Assembly: GCF_947497025.1 (NCBI RefSeq)
Contig: NZ_CANMFC010000002.1
Location: 62,001-126,000 of the forward strand
DNA: 64,000 nt
Reading direction: 5' to 3'
From: an uncultured Kushneria sp.
GTDB lineage: Bacteria > Pseudomonadota > Gammaproteobacteria > Pseudomonadales > Halomonadaceae
Positions 16,685-25,711 of this stretch are shown here, piece by piece. The notes beneath the pieces are model-generated. The model did no database searches. It worked only from the letters and a program-made list of their open reading frames with translations, and was not told the DNA's origin. Made by a program: the position numbers and the translations under genes. Positions within the stretch are counted from its first letter, which is position 1, and each line of letters begins with the position of its first letter.

Positions 16685-16865
16685 GCGGAGCGTCTTCACG
16701 GGGAAGACAGCGCGCTATCCTACCGCCCGCGCCTGTCTCTGTCCACTCCCCGCGCGGGCCGCAGGGCGTGGTGTCATGTCAGTCAGGCAAGTGTCCGTAA
16801 CGCTTTTATACTTTTGCCCACATCATAAAAAAACACCTGACCTGACCACGCTTGAGGACAAGACC

Positions 16866-17189
16866 ATGCACATGCGCTTTACCCGCCTGATGACCGCCGC
16901 CGCCCTGCTGGCCGGCCTTTTGGGTACGACCGCTGCCGCCAATGGCGATGAGATCGACGGCCACCGGATTTATGAGGATAACTGTGCCGGCTGTCACGAC
17001 GGCGGGCGCGGGCCACAGCGGGGCTCGGATGACTGGACCCAGCGGCTGGAAGCGGGCCAGCAGACCCTGTATACCCATGCCATCGAGGGCATTGGCGGCA
17101 TGCCGGCGCGCGGTGGCAACAAGTCGCTCTCGGATGATGAGGTAAAGGCGGCGGTCGATGATCTGGTCGCCCCGACCAAAGACAAGTAA
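16866..17189 (+). CDS. Periplasmic c-type cytochrome, cytochrome c5 family
   Basis: A 107-residue secreted monohaem cytochrome. The signal peptide runs to about residue 25 (Arg-Phe-Thr-Arg-Leu-Met-Thr-Ala-Ala-Ala-Leu-Leu...Ala-Ala-Ala). The haem site is Cys40-Ala-Gly-Cys43-His44, and Met79 in Gly-Gly-Met-Pro-Ala-Arg-Gly-Gly is the likely axial ligand. The domain is of the c5/c555 type found in proteobacteria as a soluble electron carrier. The ATG at 16866 follows GAGGA. It is probably transcribed alone. The partner is not evident from the neighbours. Confidence 0.9.
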   Translation: MHMRFTRLMTAAALLAGLLGTTAAANGDEIDGHRIYEDNCAGCHDGGRGPQRGSDDWTQRLEAGQQTLYTHAIEGIGGMPARGGNKSLSDDEVKAAVDDLVAPTKDK

Positions 17190-17259
17190 CGTCTATCCTG
17201 ACGCGTCAGACCACCTTTTTTCTGATAACCCTGTTTTTTCATGACAGCCAAGGGAGTCC

Positions 17260-18123
17260 ATGATGGGCATGAGCGAGCAATCGGGCGGTGAGCCCACCAT
17301 CGACATGGTCGTTCAGGCGCACCAGGCGCTGAAGGCCAGAAAGCCGCTGGTGCAGTGTTTGACCAACAACGTCACGGTCAATCTGGTCGCCAATGCCCTG
17401 CTGGCTGCCGGCGCCACACCGGCCATGATCGACAACCCCGAAGAGGCCGGGCGCTTTGCCACGCAGGCCGATGCCGTACTGATCAACCTGGGTACGCCGC
17501 AGGGGGATCAGGTCAAGGCGATGCACAAGGCCGCCAGCGGTGCCCATCAGGCGGGCAAGCCCTGGGTGCTCGATCCGATCGGCGCGGGCAGCATGAAATG
17601 GCGCCATGGTCTGGCACTGGAGCTGCTGGAGCATCGTCCCACGGTGGTACGCGGCAACGCCTCCGAAGTCATGGGGCTGGCCGGCCAGGAAGGCGCCGGG
17701 CGGGGTGTGGACAGTGCCATAAGCCCGCAAAGCGCGGTCAACGCCGCACGCGAGCTGCTGACCCAGGCCTGTACGGTCTCGGCCTCGGGGCCGGTGGACA
17801 TGCTGCTCGGGCCGCTGCTTGATCGTCATCACAACGGCCCGGCGCTGGTCGAAATCGGCGGCGGCAGCGAGTGGCAACCCCGCGTCTCCGGCACCGGCTG
17901 TGCGCTGGGCGCGATCGTGGCGGCCTACTGCGCCGTGGTGCGTGATCCGCTGTGCGCCGCCGTGGCCGCGCATGTTCATGTCGCCGTGGCCGCCGAGCTT
18001 GCCGAGGAGCACGCTCAGGGGCCGGGCAGCTTTGCCATGGCCTGGCTCGACGCGCTGGATCAGGTCGATGAGCACCTGCTGCGCCAGCGCGGACTCATCG
18101 CGGTGCGCTGGCTGGATGCTTAA
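17260..18123 (+). CDS. thiM: Hydroxyethylthiazole kinase ThiM
   Basis: A 287-residue member of the ThiM family in the ribokinase superfamily. Hallmarks are Cys-Leu-Thr-Asn-Asn-Val-Thr-Val-Asn-Leu-Val-Ala-Asn (substrate and ATP-binding N-terminus), Val-Leu-Asp-Pro-Ile-Gly-Ala-Gly, Val-Val-Arg-Gly-Asn-Ala-Ser-Glu-Val and Val-Ser-Gly-Thr-Gly-Cys-Ala-Leu-Gly-Ala. The last holds the Gly-Thr-Gly-Cys anion hole. It phosphorylates 4-methyl-5-(2-hydroxyethyl)thiazole for thiamine salvage. Upstream GGGAG supports the start at 17260 (17263 is an alternative). Only 70 bases precede it and no TPP riboswitch is seen. Its 3' end overlaps the CrtD start by eight bases, an odd pairing with carotenoid genes. 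Confidence 0.93.
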   Translation: MMGMSEQSGGEPTIDMVVQAHQALKARKPLVQCLTNNVTVNLVANALLAAGATPAMIDNPEEAGRFATQADAVLINLGTPQGDQVKAMHKAASGAHQAGKPWVLDPIGAGSMKWRHGLALELLEHRPTVVRGNASEVMGLAGQEGAGRGVDSAISPQSAVNAARELLTQACTVSASGPVDMLLGPLLDRHHNGPALVEIGGGSEWQPRVSGTGCALGAIVAAYCAVVRDPLCAAVAAHVHVAVAAELAEEHAQGPGSFAMAWLDALDQVDEHLLRQRGLIAVRWLDA

Positions 18124-19678
18124 GCCGAGCACATACGCTGCCTCACGCATCGGCATCATCGGCGCCGGCATCGCGGGGCTGGCCGCGGCCATCCGCCTGC
18201 GCCTTGAAGGCGCCCACGTCGAGGTGTTCGAGGCCGGTGCCACGGCAGGCGGCAAGCTCGGCGAGCTGGTGCTGGGCGAGTATCGCTTTGGCATTGGTCC
18301 ATCGCTTCTGACCATGCCGGAGTACATCGACGAGCTGTTTGAACTCGCCGGTGAAGTGCCCTCTGATCACTTTCGCTACCGGCGGCTGGACACCGTCTGC
18401 CGCTACGTCTGGGAGGACGGCACCCGGCTGGATGCCCGCGCCGACCCGAAGGCCTTTGCCAAGGAAGTCGAGCGTGTGCTGGGTGTGCCGGCGCAGCGGG
18501 TGCTCAGAACGCTGGCCCACGGGGAGGAAAAGTATCACCTGACCGGGCGGACCTTTCTGGAAAAATCGCTGCATACGCCAAAGACCTGGCTGACGCCGGA
18601 GGTCGGCCACGCCCTGACCCGGCTGCACCGTCTGGATCTCACCCGCACCCTGCATGACGTCCACCAGCGCGACCTGGGCGAGCCGCATCTGGTGCAGCTC
18701 TTTGATCGCTTTGCCACCTACAACGGTTCCAACCCGTATCGCGCGCCAGGCCTGCTCTCGATGATTGCCCACTTCGAACACGGGGCCGGCGCCTTTGTGC
18801 CCGAAGGCGGCATGCCCGCGATCGGCCGGGCGCTGTATGGGCTGGCCGAGCGGGTGGGCGTGATCTTTCACTTCGAGACGCCCGTGGCGGAAATTCTCAC
18901 CCGCCACGACAGCCACCGGCCGCGCGCGGTGGGGCTACGCCTGGCGGATGATCGGCAAGTGATGTTTGATCGCGTGGTCAGCAACATGGATGTGTTTTTC
19001 ACTCATGACCGGCTGTTGCCCGATGCCCCGGCGCCCACGCAGGTGCTGGCGCGGGAAAAATCGACCTCGGCGCTGATCTTCTACTGGGGTGTGAATAAAT
19101 CCTTCCCGGAACTGGATGTGCATAACATCTTTTTCAGCGACGATTACCCGGGCGAGTTTGCAGCGCTGGAGGCGGGCACGCTGTGTGATGACCCGACCGT
19201 CTATGTCAGCATCTCTGCGCGCTACGACCCAAGTGCAGCGCCAGAGGGCGGCGAGAACTGGTTCGTGATGATCAACGCCCCCTTTACCACACCCGAACAA
19301 AACTGGCCGACGCTGATCGAGCGCACCCGCGAGCGGGTCATCCGGAAACTCGAGCGGATGCTGGGCAATGGGGGTGGAAAAGCCGGGCTGCGCGAAGCGA
19401 TCGTCGAGGAGTGCGTGTATGACCCCACCACCATCGAGGCGCGCACGCTCTCTCACCTGGGCGCGCTGTATGGCACCAGCTCCAACGACCGCATGGCGGC
19501 GTTCATGCGCCATCCCAATTACAGCCGCCATGTCGACGGGCTCTATTTCTGCGGCGGCAGCGTGCATCCCGGCGGCGGGCTGCCGCTGTGCCTGTTATCC
19601 GCCAAAATCATGACCGATGTCATGGCACAGCGTGAACCCTTATCAAAGCCCGCCCCTGACCTGAAGGACGATGTTTGA
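18116..19678 (+). CDS. crtD: CrtD-like 1-hydroxycarotenoid 3,4-desaturase (CrtI family)
   Basis: A 520-residue FAD-dependent carotenoid desaturase. The Rossmann motif is Ile-Gly-Ile-Ile-Gly-Ala-Gly-Ile-Ala-Gly-Leu (about 12-22). Phe-Asp-Arg-Phe-Ala-Thr-Tyr-Asn-Gly-Ser-Asn-Pro-Tyr, Glu-Asn-Trp-Phe-Val-Met-Ile-Asn and the C-terminal Gly-Gly-Ser-Val-His-Pro-Gly-Gly-Gly-Leu-Pro-Leu-Cys are typical of the family. As I recall, the first two match CrtD of Bacteroidota more closely than proteobacterial phytoene desaturases. CrtD introduces the 3,4 double bond into 1-hydroxy-carotenoids. The start at 18116 overlaps thiM, and the stop overlaps the cruF start (TGATG), so it is translationally coupled on both sides. 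A phytoene desaturase role is the alternative. Confidence 0.82.
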   Translation: MLKPSTYAASRIGIIGAGIAGLAAAIRLRLEGAHVEVFEAGATAGGKLGELVLGEYRFGIGPSLLTMPEYIDELFELAGEVPSDHFRYRRLDTVCRYVWEDGTRLDARADPKAFAKEVERVLGVPAQRVLRTLAHGEEKYHLTGRTFLEKSLHTPKTWLTPEVGHALTRLHRLDLTRTLHDVHQRDLGEPHLVQLFDRFATYNGSNPYRAPGLLSMIAHFEHGAGAFVPEGGMPAIGRALYGLAERVGVIFHFETPVAEILTRHDSHRPRAVGLRLADDRQVMFDRVVSNMDVFFTHDRLLPDAPAPTQVLAREKSTSALIFYWGVNKSFPELDVHNIFFSDDYPGEFAALEAGTLCDDPTVYVSISARYDPSAAPEGGENWFVMINAPFTTPEQNWPTLIERTRERVIRKLERMLGNGGGKAGLREAIVEECVYDPTTIEARTLSHLGALYGTSSNDRMAAFMRHPNYSRHVDGLYFCGGSVHPGGGLPLCLLSAKIMTDVMAQREPLSKPAPDLKDDV

Positions 19679-20343
19679 TGGCTTCACAGATTCCTGCTCC
19701 ATCCGAACGCCGCCTGCGCCCGATGCCGGTCATTATCCTGTTGAGCCTGATCTATCTGGCCGGCGTCATCGGCATTGCGCTGCCGGTGCATGATCAGTTC
19801 ATTCGCCTGACCCCGCTGACACTGATCGCCTCACTGGGTCTGGTGCTGGCCTTTCATCCGGGGCCGCGCAGGCCGCTCTGGGGCTACGTGGCACTATGTT
19901 ACGTGGTGGGGTTTGTCGCCGAGGCGATCGGCACCTCGACGGGGCTGTTGTTCGGCGATTACGCCTACGGCCACGTGCTGGGGCCAACGCTCTGGCATAC
20001 GCCGCTGATCATCGGGGTGAACTGGGCGCTGCTGCTGTATTGTCTCAACGTGTCGATACAACGCGTGCTGCCCGAGCTGTCACGACCGCTCAAGGGCGTG
20101 ATCGGCGCGGCCCTGATGGTGGCGCTCGACATGCTGATCGAACCGGTCGCCATTCATCACGAGATGTGGGCATGGGGCGACACCCTGGTGCCGCTGAGCA
20201 ACTACATCGGCTGGTTCATCGTCTCGCTGCCGATTTCGATGCTCTTTCACTACCTGTTTGCGCGCACCCACAACCCGGTCGCCATCGCTGTGGCGCTTTT
20301 AATGGCGGGCTTTTTTGGCGCGCTGAATCTGCTGGGGGTTTGA
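19678..20343 (+). CDS. cruF: CruF-type carotenoid 1,2-hydratase (DUF422)
   Basis: A 221-residue integral membrane protein with about seven helices. Val-Ala-Glu-Ala-Ile-Gly-Thr-Ser-Thr-Gly-Leu-Leu-Phe-Gly-Asp-Tyr-Ala-Tyr-Gly and Thr-Pro-Leu-Ile-Ile-Gly-Val-Asn-Trp-Ala-Leu are the DUF422/CruF family signatures, and Asp-Met-Leu-Ile-Glu-Pro-Val-Ala is the conserved acidic helix. CruF adds water across the terminal double bond of acyclic or monocyclic carotenes, giving 1-hydroxy groups. That is the substrate type CrtD desaturates, so the two genes form a coherent module. Phytoene synthase and cyclase genes are not in the window and must lie elsewhere. Confidence 0.85.
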   Translation: MASQIPAPSERRLRPMPVIILLSLIYLAGVIGIALPVHDQFIRLTPLTLIASLGLVLAFHPGPRRPLWGYVALCYVVGFVAEAIGTSTGLLFGDYAYGHVLGPTLWHTPLIIGVNWALLLYCLNVSIQRVLPELSRPLKGVIGAALMVALDMLIEPVAIHHEMWAWGDTLVPLSNYIGWFIVSLPISMLFHYLFARTHNPVAIAVALLMAGFFGALNLLGV

Positions 20344-20365
20344 GGCCCTCTTTCGGGAACATGTC

Positions 20366-21397
20366 ATGATAACCGCACGCCACCCTCCTGATCAGGCCAC
20401 GCCTGGCGCCCTTGCCCATATGGCGCTGGGCCACGTCGAGCGGGAGTATCCCAACCTGATCACTCATCTGATGCGCGACGCACAGGATATCGCTGCCCCT
20501 TCAACGCTGCATCCGATCTTCTACGGCAGTCTTGACTGGCACTCCTGCGTGCACAGCTACTGGCTGCTGGCACGCGCGGCGCGTCTTTGCCCCGAAAGCG
20601 AAAGTGCTGCACGCGGAAAGGCTCTGTTTGAGCGCAATATCACGCCCGAGAAGGTGGCCAGGGAGCTGGCCTACTTCCAGGCACCGGGGCGCGGCAGCTT
20701 TGAACGCCCTTACGGCTGGGCGTGGCTGCTGAAACTGGCCGCCGAGCTGAACACGGCATCACACCCCGCGCTGATCGAGGCGGGCCGTACACTGGCGCCA
20801 CTGACCGACTTCATTGTTCAGCAGTTCATCAACTTCTGGCCGAAGCAAGGTTATCCGATTCGCACCGGCACCCACTACAACAGTGCCTTTGCCGGCATTC
20901 TGGCGCTGGACCATGTCGAATCGTGCTGTGCGGGGGTTCAGGGACATGAGCTGGGCAGGATACTGCGCCAGCGCGCCAGCGACTGGTTCCAGAGTGATCG
21001 GAGCGCCCAGGCCTGGGAGCCGGGCGGCGATGAGTTTCTCTCACCGACGCTGATCGAGGCGCTTTACATGGCCCGCGCGCTGGAGCCGCAGGCGTTTGTC
21101 GGATGGTTTGACGCCTTTTTGCCGGCACTGGCCGATGGCCAGCCGCAGACGCTTTTTACTCCGGCCGTGGTCAGCGACCGCAGCGATGGCAAGATCGCCC
21201 ATCTGGACGGGCTGAACCTGAGCCGCGCCTGGTGCTTTCGTGCCCTGGCGGCACGACTGGGAGAGGGCCATCCGGCCAGTGGTCGGATGCGCGACAGCGC
21301 CACCGAACACCTGAGTGTCGCGCTGCCGCATCTGGGGGCGGATTACATGGGCGAACACTGGCTGGCCACATTCGCCCTGCTGGCGCTGGAGGCCTAG
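20366..21397 (+). CDS. DUF2891 protein
   Basis: A 343-residue soluble protein. Tyr-Gly-Ser-Leu-Asp-Trp-His-Ser-Cys-Val-His-Ser-Tyr-Trp-Leu-Leu (about 52-67) and Ser-Phe-Glu-Arg-Pro-Tyr-Gly-Trp-Ala-Trp-Leu-Leu-Lys-Leu-Ala-Ala-Glu-Leu are the two most conserved blocks of DUF2891, followed by Gly-Thr-His-Tyr-Asn-Ser-Ala-Phe. The all-helical alpha/alpha-barrel look and conserved His/Asp/Glu suggest a glycan-active or hydrolytic role, but none is established. The start at 20366 lies 22 bases after cruF. The 3' end overlaps the opposing acyltransferase by four bases. It may belong to the carotenoid transcript only by proximity. Confidence 0.83.
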   Translation: MITARHPPDQATPGALAHMALGHVEREYPNLITHLMRDAQDIAAPSTLHPIFYGSLDWHSCVHSYWLLARAARLCPESESAARGKALFERNITPEKVARELAYFQAPGRGSFERPYGWAWLLKLAAELNTASHPALIEAGRTLAPLTDFIVQQFINFWPKQGYPIRTGTHYNSAFAGILALDHVESCCAGVQGHELGRILRQRASDWFQSDRSAQAWEPGGDEFLSPTLIEALYMARALEPQAFVGWFDAFLPALADGQPQTLFTPAVVSDRSDGKIAHLDGLNLSRAWCFRALAARLGEGHPASGRMRDSATEHLSVALPHLGADYMGEHWLATFALLALEA

Positions 21398-22482
21398 CTG
21401 ACCGGCTGTACCAGTCCGGTGCGGTAGGCCACGCGCCGAAAGATGTGCGGCATGGTAAAGAGCATGCCGCCGGGGCCACCATTAAGCGCCCTGTGGGCCA
21501 GCAGGCACAGCGCGCCAATCAGCACCGTCATAACCAGCGGCGTCACGGCCAGCACGCCATTTTGCAGCGCGCCTTCGATATACAGCGTCTCGGGCATGAC
21601 GGCGACCAGCGCAAATATCAACAGCTTGTGAATGACGTAGATCGGCAGGGTGCGCTGGCCGATATCGCACAGCAGCACCATTCTGAAGCGCTCGGTCAGC
21701 AGCGCGAAAAGATCGATGGTGGTCGAGACCATTAAAAGGGCGAGGACCAGCTTCACACCCGGGGCCTCCATCGCGCTCAGCTTCCAGGTAATACCCAGTG
21801 CCGCCACCGTCAACGCCCCGGTCACCAGCAATCGTTTAATGTCGCACTGCACGTAGTGGCGGGCAAGGAAGGGTTGTAGATGACACCCCAGGGCAAAGAA
21901 GAAGAAGTAGTCCAGCAATGAGGCAATGTTCCACCAGCCCGGCGGCAGCAACAGGCTTGAGGCCAGATGCAGTACCACCCCCAGCCCGATGCTGATGACC
22001 GCCGGCGACGCCGTGTGCTGGATCAGCTTGCAGGCGACGAAATAGAGCACCAGCGCGTAGAGATACCAGAGCCCGGTATCGGCGCTGATCAGCTGCATAA
22101 CCATCCCCCCGAGGGTCCCCGGATGGGCGCCGGCGGCCACGACCTCGACATCCAGCGGCTCGATGACGTACTCGGTGAACAGCCAGTACAGCCCCACCCA
22201 CAGCACATAGACCCACAGCAGGCTGGCCACACGGCTGGTGCGCACCTCCCCCCAGCCACGTCCGGTCACCGAGCGGCTGGCCAGAAATCCCGAGATGAGA
22301 AAGAAAAGCGGCATGCGCAGCGGCTTGAGCGCCGTGACGATCAGATTCCAGAGCGTGGGGATGGCCGTCTGACCGAAATCGATCTGCTGAAGCACCATCT
22401 GATTAAAATGATAAAGCACCACCGCAAGGATACAGACGCTCTTGGCGGCATCGATCCAGGCGATCCGGCGTGCGCTGGGCAT
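21394..22482 (-). CDS. Acyltransferase family 3 (OafA/NodX-like) membrane protein
   Basis: A 362-residue protein with about ten membrane helices. The N-terminal Arg-Ile-Ala-Trp-Ile-Asp-Ala-Ala-Lys-Ser-Val-Cys-Ile-Leu-Ala-Val-Val-Leu-Tyr-His places the family's conserved His at the end of TM1. Phe-Phe-Leu-Ile-Ser-Gly-Phe-Leu-Ala follows in TM2. Such enzymes transfer acetyl or other acyl groups to sugars of the cell surface or to glycosylated lipids. With the carotenoid genes opposite, acylation of a carotenoid glycoside is conceivable but only inferred. An A+T-rich leader (22483-22540) lies upstream. Confidence 0.85.
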   Translation of the reverse strand: MPSARRIAWIDAAKSVCILAVVLYHFNQMVLQQIDFGQTAIPTLWNLIVTALKPLRMPLFFLISGFLASRSVTGRGWGEVRTSRVASLLWVYVLWVGLYWLFTEYVIEPLDVEVVAAGAHPGTLGGMVMQLISADTGLWYLYALVLYFVACKLIQHTASPAVISIGLGVVLHLASSLLLPPGWWNIASLLDYFFFFALGCHLQPFLARHYVQCDIKRLLVTGALTVAALGITWKLSAMEAPGVKLVLALLMVSTTIDLFALLTERFRMVLLCDIGQRTLPIYVIHKLLIFALVAVMPETLYIEGALQNGVLAVTPLVMTVLIGALCLLAHRALNGGPGGMLFTMPHIFRRVAYRTGLVQPVS

Positions 22483-22737
22483 GCAGACTCCTCGTTTTAT
22501 TTAACCATTTTTAAAATAAACCAAAGGTATTATGCGCAGCTTGTAGGACTAATCCATGGAACTAAAAAAATAATACACAAATCAACGCCAACGGTTACAT
22601 ATCGGCATTCGCATTCCTCCTCCCTGACACCTTCGTCCAGCAGGCGCCGCCGGGGAAGACGGTTATGCTGGCAGGCTACTGACGGGCCATGTCCTGCCGG
22701 GATCAATCCGTCTTTCCTGTACCGACCGGGAGCCCCC

Positions 22738-23784
22738 ATGGAACACGACATCACGCTTTCGCTTGACCAGGCGCAGGCACTAAGCCGGCACATTCTGCAT
22801 AACGCAGGCTTTGGCCCCGGCCATGTCGAGGCCATCACCCGAAGCGTTGTCGCCGCCCAGCGTGACGAGTGTCACTCCCACGGGCTGTATCGCCTGCTGA
22901 AGATCGTGGAGACGGCGAAAATGGGCGGGCTGGACCCGCAGGCCGTACCCGAGGTGATCGATCATGCCCCCGGTATCGTGAGGATCGATGCCCGCTACGG
23001 CAGCTCGCTGCTGGCGTTCGAACAGGGGCTCGCGCCGTTAAGGGAGAAGGCCGAGCGCCACGGCATTGCGGTGCTGGCCATCAATCACTGCTTTCACTTC
23101 TCGGCGCTGTGGTCCGAGGTAGAAGCACTTTCCGGGATGGGGCTGGCGGGGCTGGCGATGAATCCAACGCATGCCTTTGTGGCACCGGCGGGCGGTGTGC
23201 GCTCGCTTCTGGGCACCAACCCGCTGGCGTTTTCCTGGCCAAGACCGGGCGGCGATCCCTACACCTTTGACTTTGCCACCAGCGTGGTGGCCCGCGGTGA
23301 AATCGAGCTGCATCGCCGCGCCGGCAAATCCATACCTGACAACTGGGCGCTGGATGATCAGGGTCAGCCGACCACGGACCCGACCGCCGCGCTGGAAGGC
23401 GCCATGCTGCCCTTTGGCGGGCACAAGGGATCGGCGCTCTCCACCATGATCGAGCTGCTGGCCGGTCCGCTGATCGGTGATGCCCTGAGTCATGAGACCC
23501 AGGCCGCCAATGAGGAAGGTACCGGCCGACCCTGTCATGGCGAGCTGGTGATCGCGCTGTCGCCCAGGGTATTTCTGGGCGAGCAGCATGAGGCCGGGAT
23601 TTCACACGCAGAAAAGCTTTTCGAGGAGATGCTGGGGCAGGGCGCGCGGCTGCCGTCGCAGCGCCGCTTTGAAGCGCGAGTGCGCAGCCTGGCATCCGGC
23701 GTGTCGATTCCGGCGGCGCTCTATCGGGATCTGATGGCCCTGGCCGGTGAGGATCCGGTCGGTGAAAAGGAGGATGCGCCCTAG
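22738..23784 (+). CDS. Ldh family oxidoreductase (malate/lactate or imine reductase type)
   Basis: A 348-residue NAD(P)H-dependent enzyme of the malate/L-lactate dehydrogenase type II family, which also holds delta1-piperideine-2-carboxylate reductase (DpkA). Typical blocks are Asp-Glu-Cys-His-Ser-His-Gly-Leu-Tyr-Arg-Leu near residue 42, Gly-Ile-Ala-Val-Leu-Ala-Ile-Asn-His-Cys-Phe-His-Phe, Gly-Thr-Asn-Pro-Leu-Ala-Phe and Pro-Phe-Gly-Gly-His-Lys-Gly-Ser-Ala-Leu. The start at 22738 is the ATG after GGGAGCCCCC; the frame is open far upstream but without coding character. It lies beside a sugar-acid locus, so a 2-keto acid or cyclic imine is likely the substrate. Which one is not decidable. Confidence 0.87.
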   Translation: MEHDITLSLDQAQALSRHILHNAGFGPGHVEAITRSVVAAQRDECHSHGLYRLLKIVETAKMGGLDPQAVPEVIDHAPGIVRIDARYGSSLLAFEQGLAPLREKAERHGIAVLAINHCFHFSALWSEVEALSGMGLAGLAMNPTHAFVAPAGGVRSLLGTNPLAFSWPRPGGDPYTFDFATSVVARGEIELHRRAGKSIPDNWALDDQGQPTTDPTAALEGAMLPFGGHKGSALSTMIELLAGPLIGDALSHETQAANEEGTGRPCHGELVIALSPRVFLGEQHEAGISHAEKLFEEMLGQGARLPSQRRFEARVRSLASGVSIPAALYRDLMALAGEDPVGEKEDAP

Positions 23785-23928
23785 CCCGGCAGCCAGCTTC
23801 AGGGTCCGGCCACGCGACTGGCGCACACCTACCCCCACCCGGCAGACACCACCGAGTGGGGCGTTAAGGCCGTCAGGACACTGACAGAACCCTAACAGGG
23901 CATGGACGATGATCTGCTGCGTCCTGCA

Positions 23929-24897
23929 TCAGGCCACGATATTGCGAAGCTCACGGCCTTCCAGCAGCCGGTTGATGTTCTCGGCCATGGCATCCTTGCG
24001 CCGCTCCAGCGTGCCCTGGGTCCAGCCGGACATGTGCGGTGTCATGACCAGGTTATCGAGGGTCTGAAAGGGCAGATGGCCGGGGTCGGACGCCGGCGTC
24101 TGTGCATCGGGATAGACGTACCAGGTATCGATGGTGGCCCGGCGGATACGTCGCGAGGAAAGCGCATCGAAGAGCGCCTTCTCCTCGATGACCCCGCCGC
24201 GACCGACATTGATCACATGAGCGTGTGCCGGCAGGGCGTCAAAGGCGTCGGTATTCATCAGTCCCCGGGTCGCCGGGGTCTCGGGCAGGGCCACCACCAG
24301 GGCATCGAGCCCCTGATAGAACCTTTCGAGCTCATCCAGGCCGAAGGCCTGCTCAAGGCCATGTGCCCGGGCATTCACCGGTGAACGATTGGCGGCGCGG
24401 ACACGCAGGCCCAGCGCCCGGGCCGTGGCGGCCAGCGACTGACCGATGTGACCAAAGCCGAGAATGCCCAGCACCTGTCCATGAAGCTCCCCGTGCAGGG
24501 TACGCCCCGACTGATAGTGCCAGTCTTTCTGACGCAGGCGATGATCGGCCTCGACCAGGGGCACGCAGTCATTGAGCAGGGCGGCCATGACGTACTCGGT
24601 GATGGGAATATCGTGGCCATGACAGTTGCACAGCCGGGCCCCCTCGGGCAGACGCGTGGCATCAATGGCATCCACGCCTGCGCCGACGGCCTGAAAAAGA
24701 CGAACCGCTTCGGGTCGCGGCTGCTCATCATTGAGTCGATGCCCCAGGATGATGTCTGCCCGGGCAAACTGCCGCCGCCCGGCCTCATCCAGGGTATCGG
24801 GCAGGCAGATCAGCTCGGCCTCATGATGCAGGCGGTCCCTGAAACCGTCGTGAAAGCTGGCCGCATTCCGGCCATGAAAGACAATGCGTGTACTCAC
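23929..24897 (-). CDS. D-isomer-specific 2-hydroxyacid dehydrogenase
   Basis: A 322-residue enzyme. The NAD(P) Rossmann motif is Gly-Phe-Gly-His-Ile-Gly (about 140-145), followed by Asn-Val-Gly-Arg-Gly-Gly-Val-Ile with the catalytic Arg and Met-Thr-Pro-His-Met-Ser-Gly-Trp with the catalytic His. The usual Glu region reads Asp-Thr-Trp-Tyr-Val-Tyr-Pro, a variant seen in a subgroup with a changed acid residue. The start is GTG at 24897: GGAG lies seven bases upstream within the stop of the GntR gene (GGAGTAG), so the two are coupled. It likely interconverts a 2-ketoaldonate or related keto acid with its hydroxy acid. Confidence 0.87.
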   Translation of the reverse strand: MSTRIVFHGRNAASFHDGFRDRLHHEAELICLPDTLDEAGRRQFARADIILGHRLNDEQPRPEAVRLFQAVGAGVDAIDATRLPEGARLCNCHGHDIPITEYVMAALLNDCVPLVEADHRLRQKDWHYQSGRTLHGELHGQVLGILGFGHIGQSLAATARALGLRVRAANRSPVNARAHGLEQAFGLDELERFYQGLDALVVALPETPATRGLMNTDAFDALPAHAHVINVGRGGVIEEKALFDALSSRRIRRATIDTWYVYPDAQTPASDPGHLPFQTLDNLVMTPHMSGWTQGTLERRKDAMAENINRLLEGRELRNIVA

Positions 24898-24901
24898 GTC
24901 G

Positions 24902-25660
24902 CTACTCCGGGTCAAAGGGGACGATGCCGGCATCCAGCAGTGCCGGATCCAGAGACGTCTCGATGGGATCCATCATCTCTGCGGCAAAGGCCATCAGCCG
25001 CGAGAGCACGTCATCGGCCGCCGGTTTCCGACCGGCAATGACGGCTTCCAGCAGCTCCTGATGCAGACGGATGTTGGTACGAATCAACGGCTCATCGCCA
25101 AAGTGGGTCAAAAACAGATAACCCAGCCGGCGAAAAAGGGTGTGCAGCGGACGCAGGGTGCGTTCAACGAAGGGTTCACTGGCGGCCTTGAGCACCAGCC
25201 GGTCCATTCGCCGATCGATCTCGTTGAAGCGACGGATCCGCTCGTCACACAAGGGCGTGTCGTCCTCGATCAGGGCAGCCAGCGCAGAGGCGAGCTGGCG
25301 CATCTGACTGCGCTCCAGCGTACTGGCACGCTCGCAGGCCTGCTCTATGGCAAAGCGCTCCAGGTCATGGCGTACCCTCAGCAGCCGACGCTCGCGCCCC
25401 GGATCAATGGGTAACACGCGAATCCCTCGCCCGGCCCGAACCTCCAGCAGCGTGTCATCGCTCAGGCGCCGTGTGGCCTCGAGCACCGGCATGCGTCCAA
25501 GCCCGGTACGGGCCTGGAGCTCGGCCATGGTGAGAAAGGCGCCGGGCGCCAGCTCCATGTGGGCCAGCAGCGTCTCGATTCGCTCATAGGCCAGTTCCGC
25601 GCGGGACATGCCCGGGGTTTCATTGGTCCGTTCCAGGGGCTTTAACCTTCTTTCCTGCAT
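24902..25660 (-). CDS. GntR family (FCD-type) transcriptional regulator
   Basis: A 252-residue regulator: N-terminal winged helix (about 22-85; Ala-Tyr-Glu-Arg-Ile-Glu-Thr-Leu, Thr-Met-Ala-Glu-Leu-Gln-Ala-Arg-Thr-Gly-Leu-Gly-Arg-Met-Pro-Val) and an all-helical FCD ligand domain with Asp-His residues suited to metal or sugar-acid binding. The ATG at 25660 follows GAGGACAAC. It is divergent from the TRAP operon; dyads at 25712-25747 between them are the obvious binding sites. It is cotranslated with the 2-hydroxyacid dehydrogenase and probably represses both directions until its ligand, the transported acid, appears. Confidence 0.88.
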   Translation of the reverse strand: MQERRLKPLERTNETPGMSRAELAYERIETLLAHMELAPGAFLTMAELQARTGLGRMPVLEATRRLSDDTLLEVRAGRGIRVLPIDPGRERRLLRVRHDLERFAIEQACERASTLERSQMRQLASALAALIEDDTPLCDERIRRFNEIDRRMDRLVLKAASEPFVERTLRPLHTLFRRLGYLFLTHFGDEPLIRTNIRLHQELLEAVIAGRKPAADDVLSRLMAFAAEMMDPIETSLDPALLDAGIVPFDPE

Positions 25661-25711
25661 GTTGTCCTCGCACGATGACGCAGTCAGGCGTCGCTGTGAA
25701 TACACCCTATG

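Noticed and set aside
17190-17259. TPP riboswitch before thiM
   Set aside because: The gap is only about 70 bases and lacks the CTGAGA and GATCTGG-type conserved elements.
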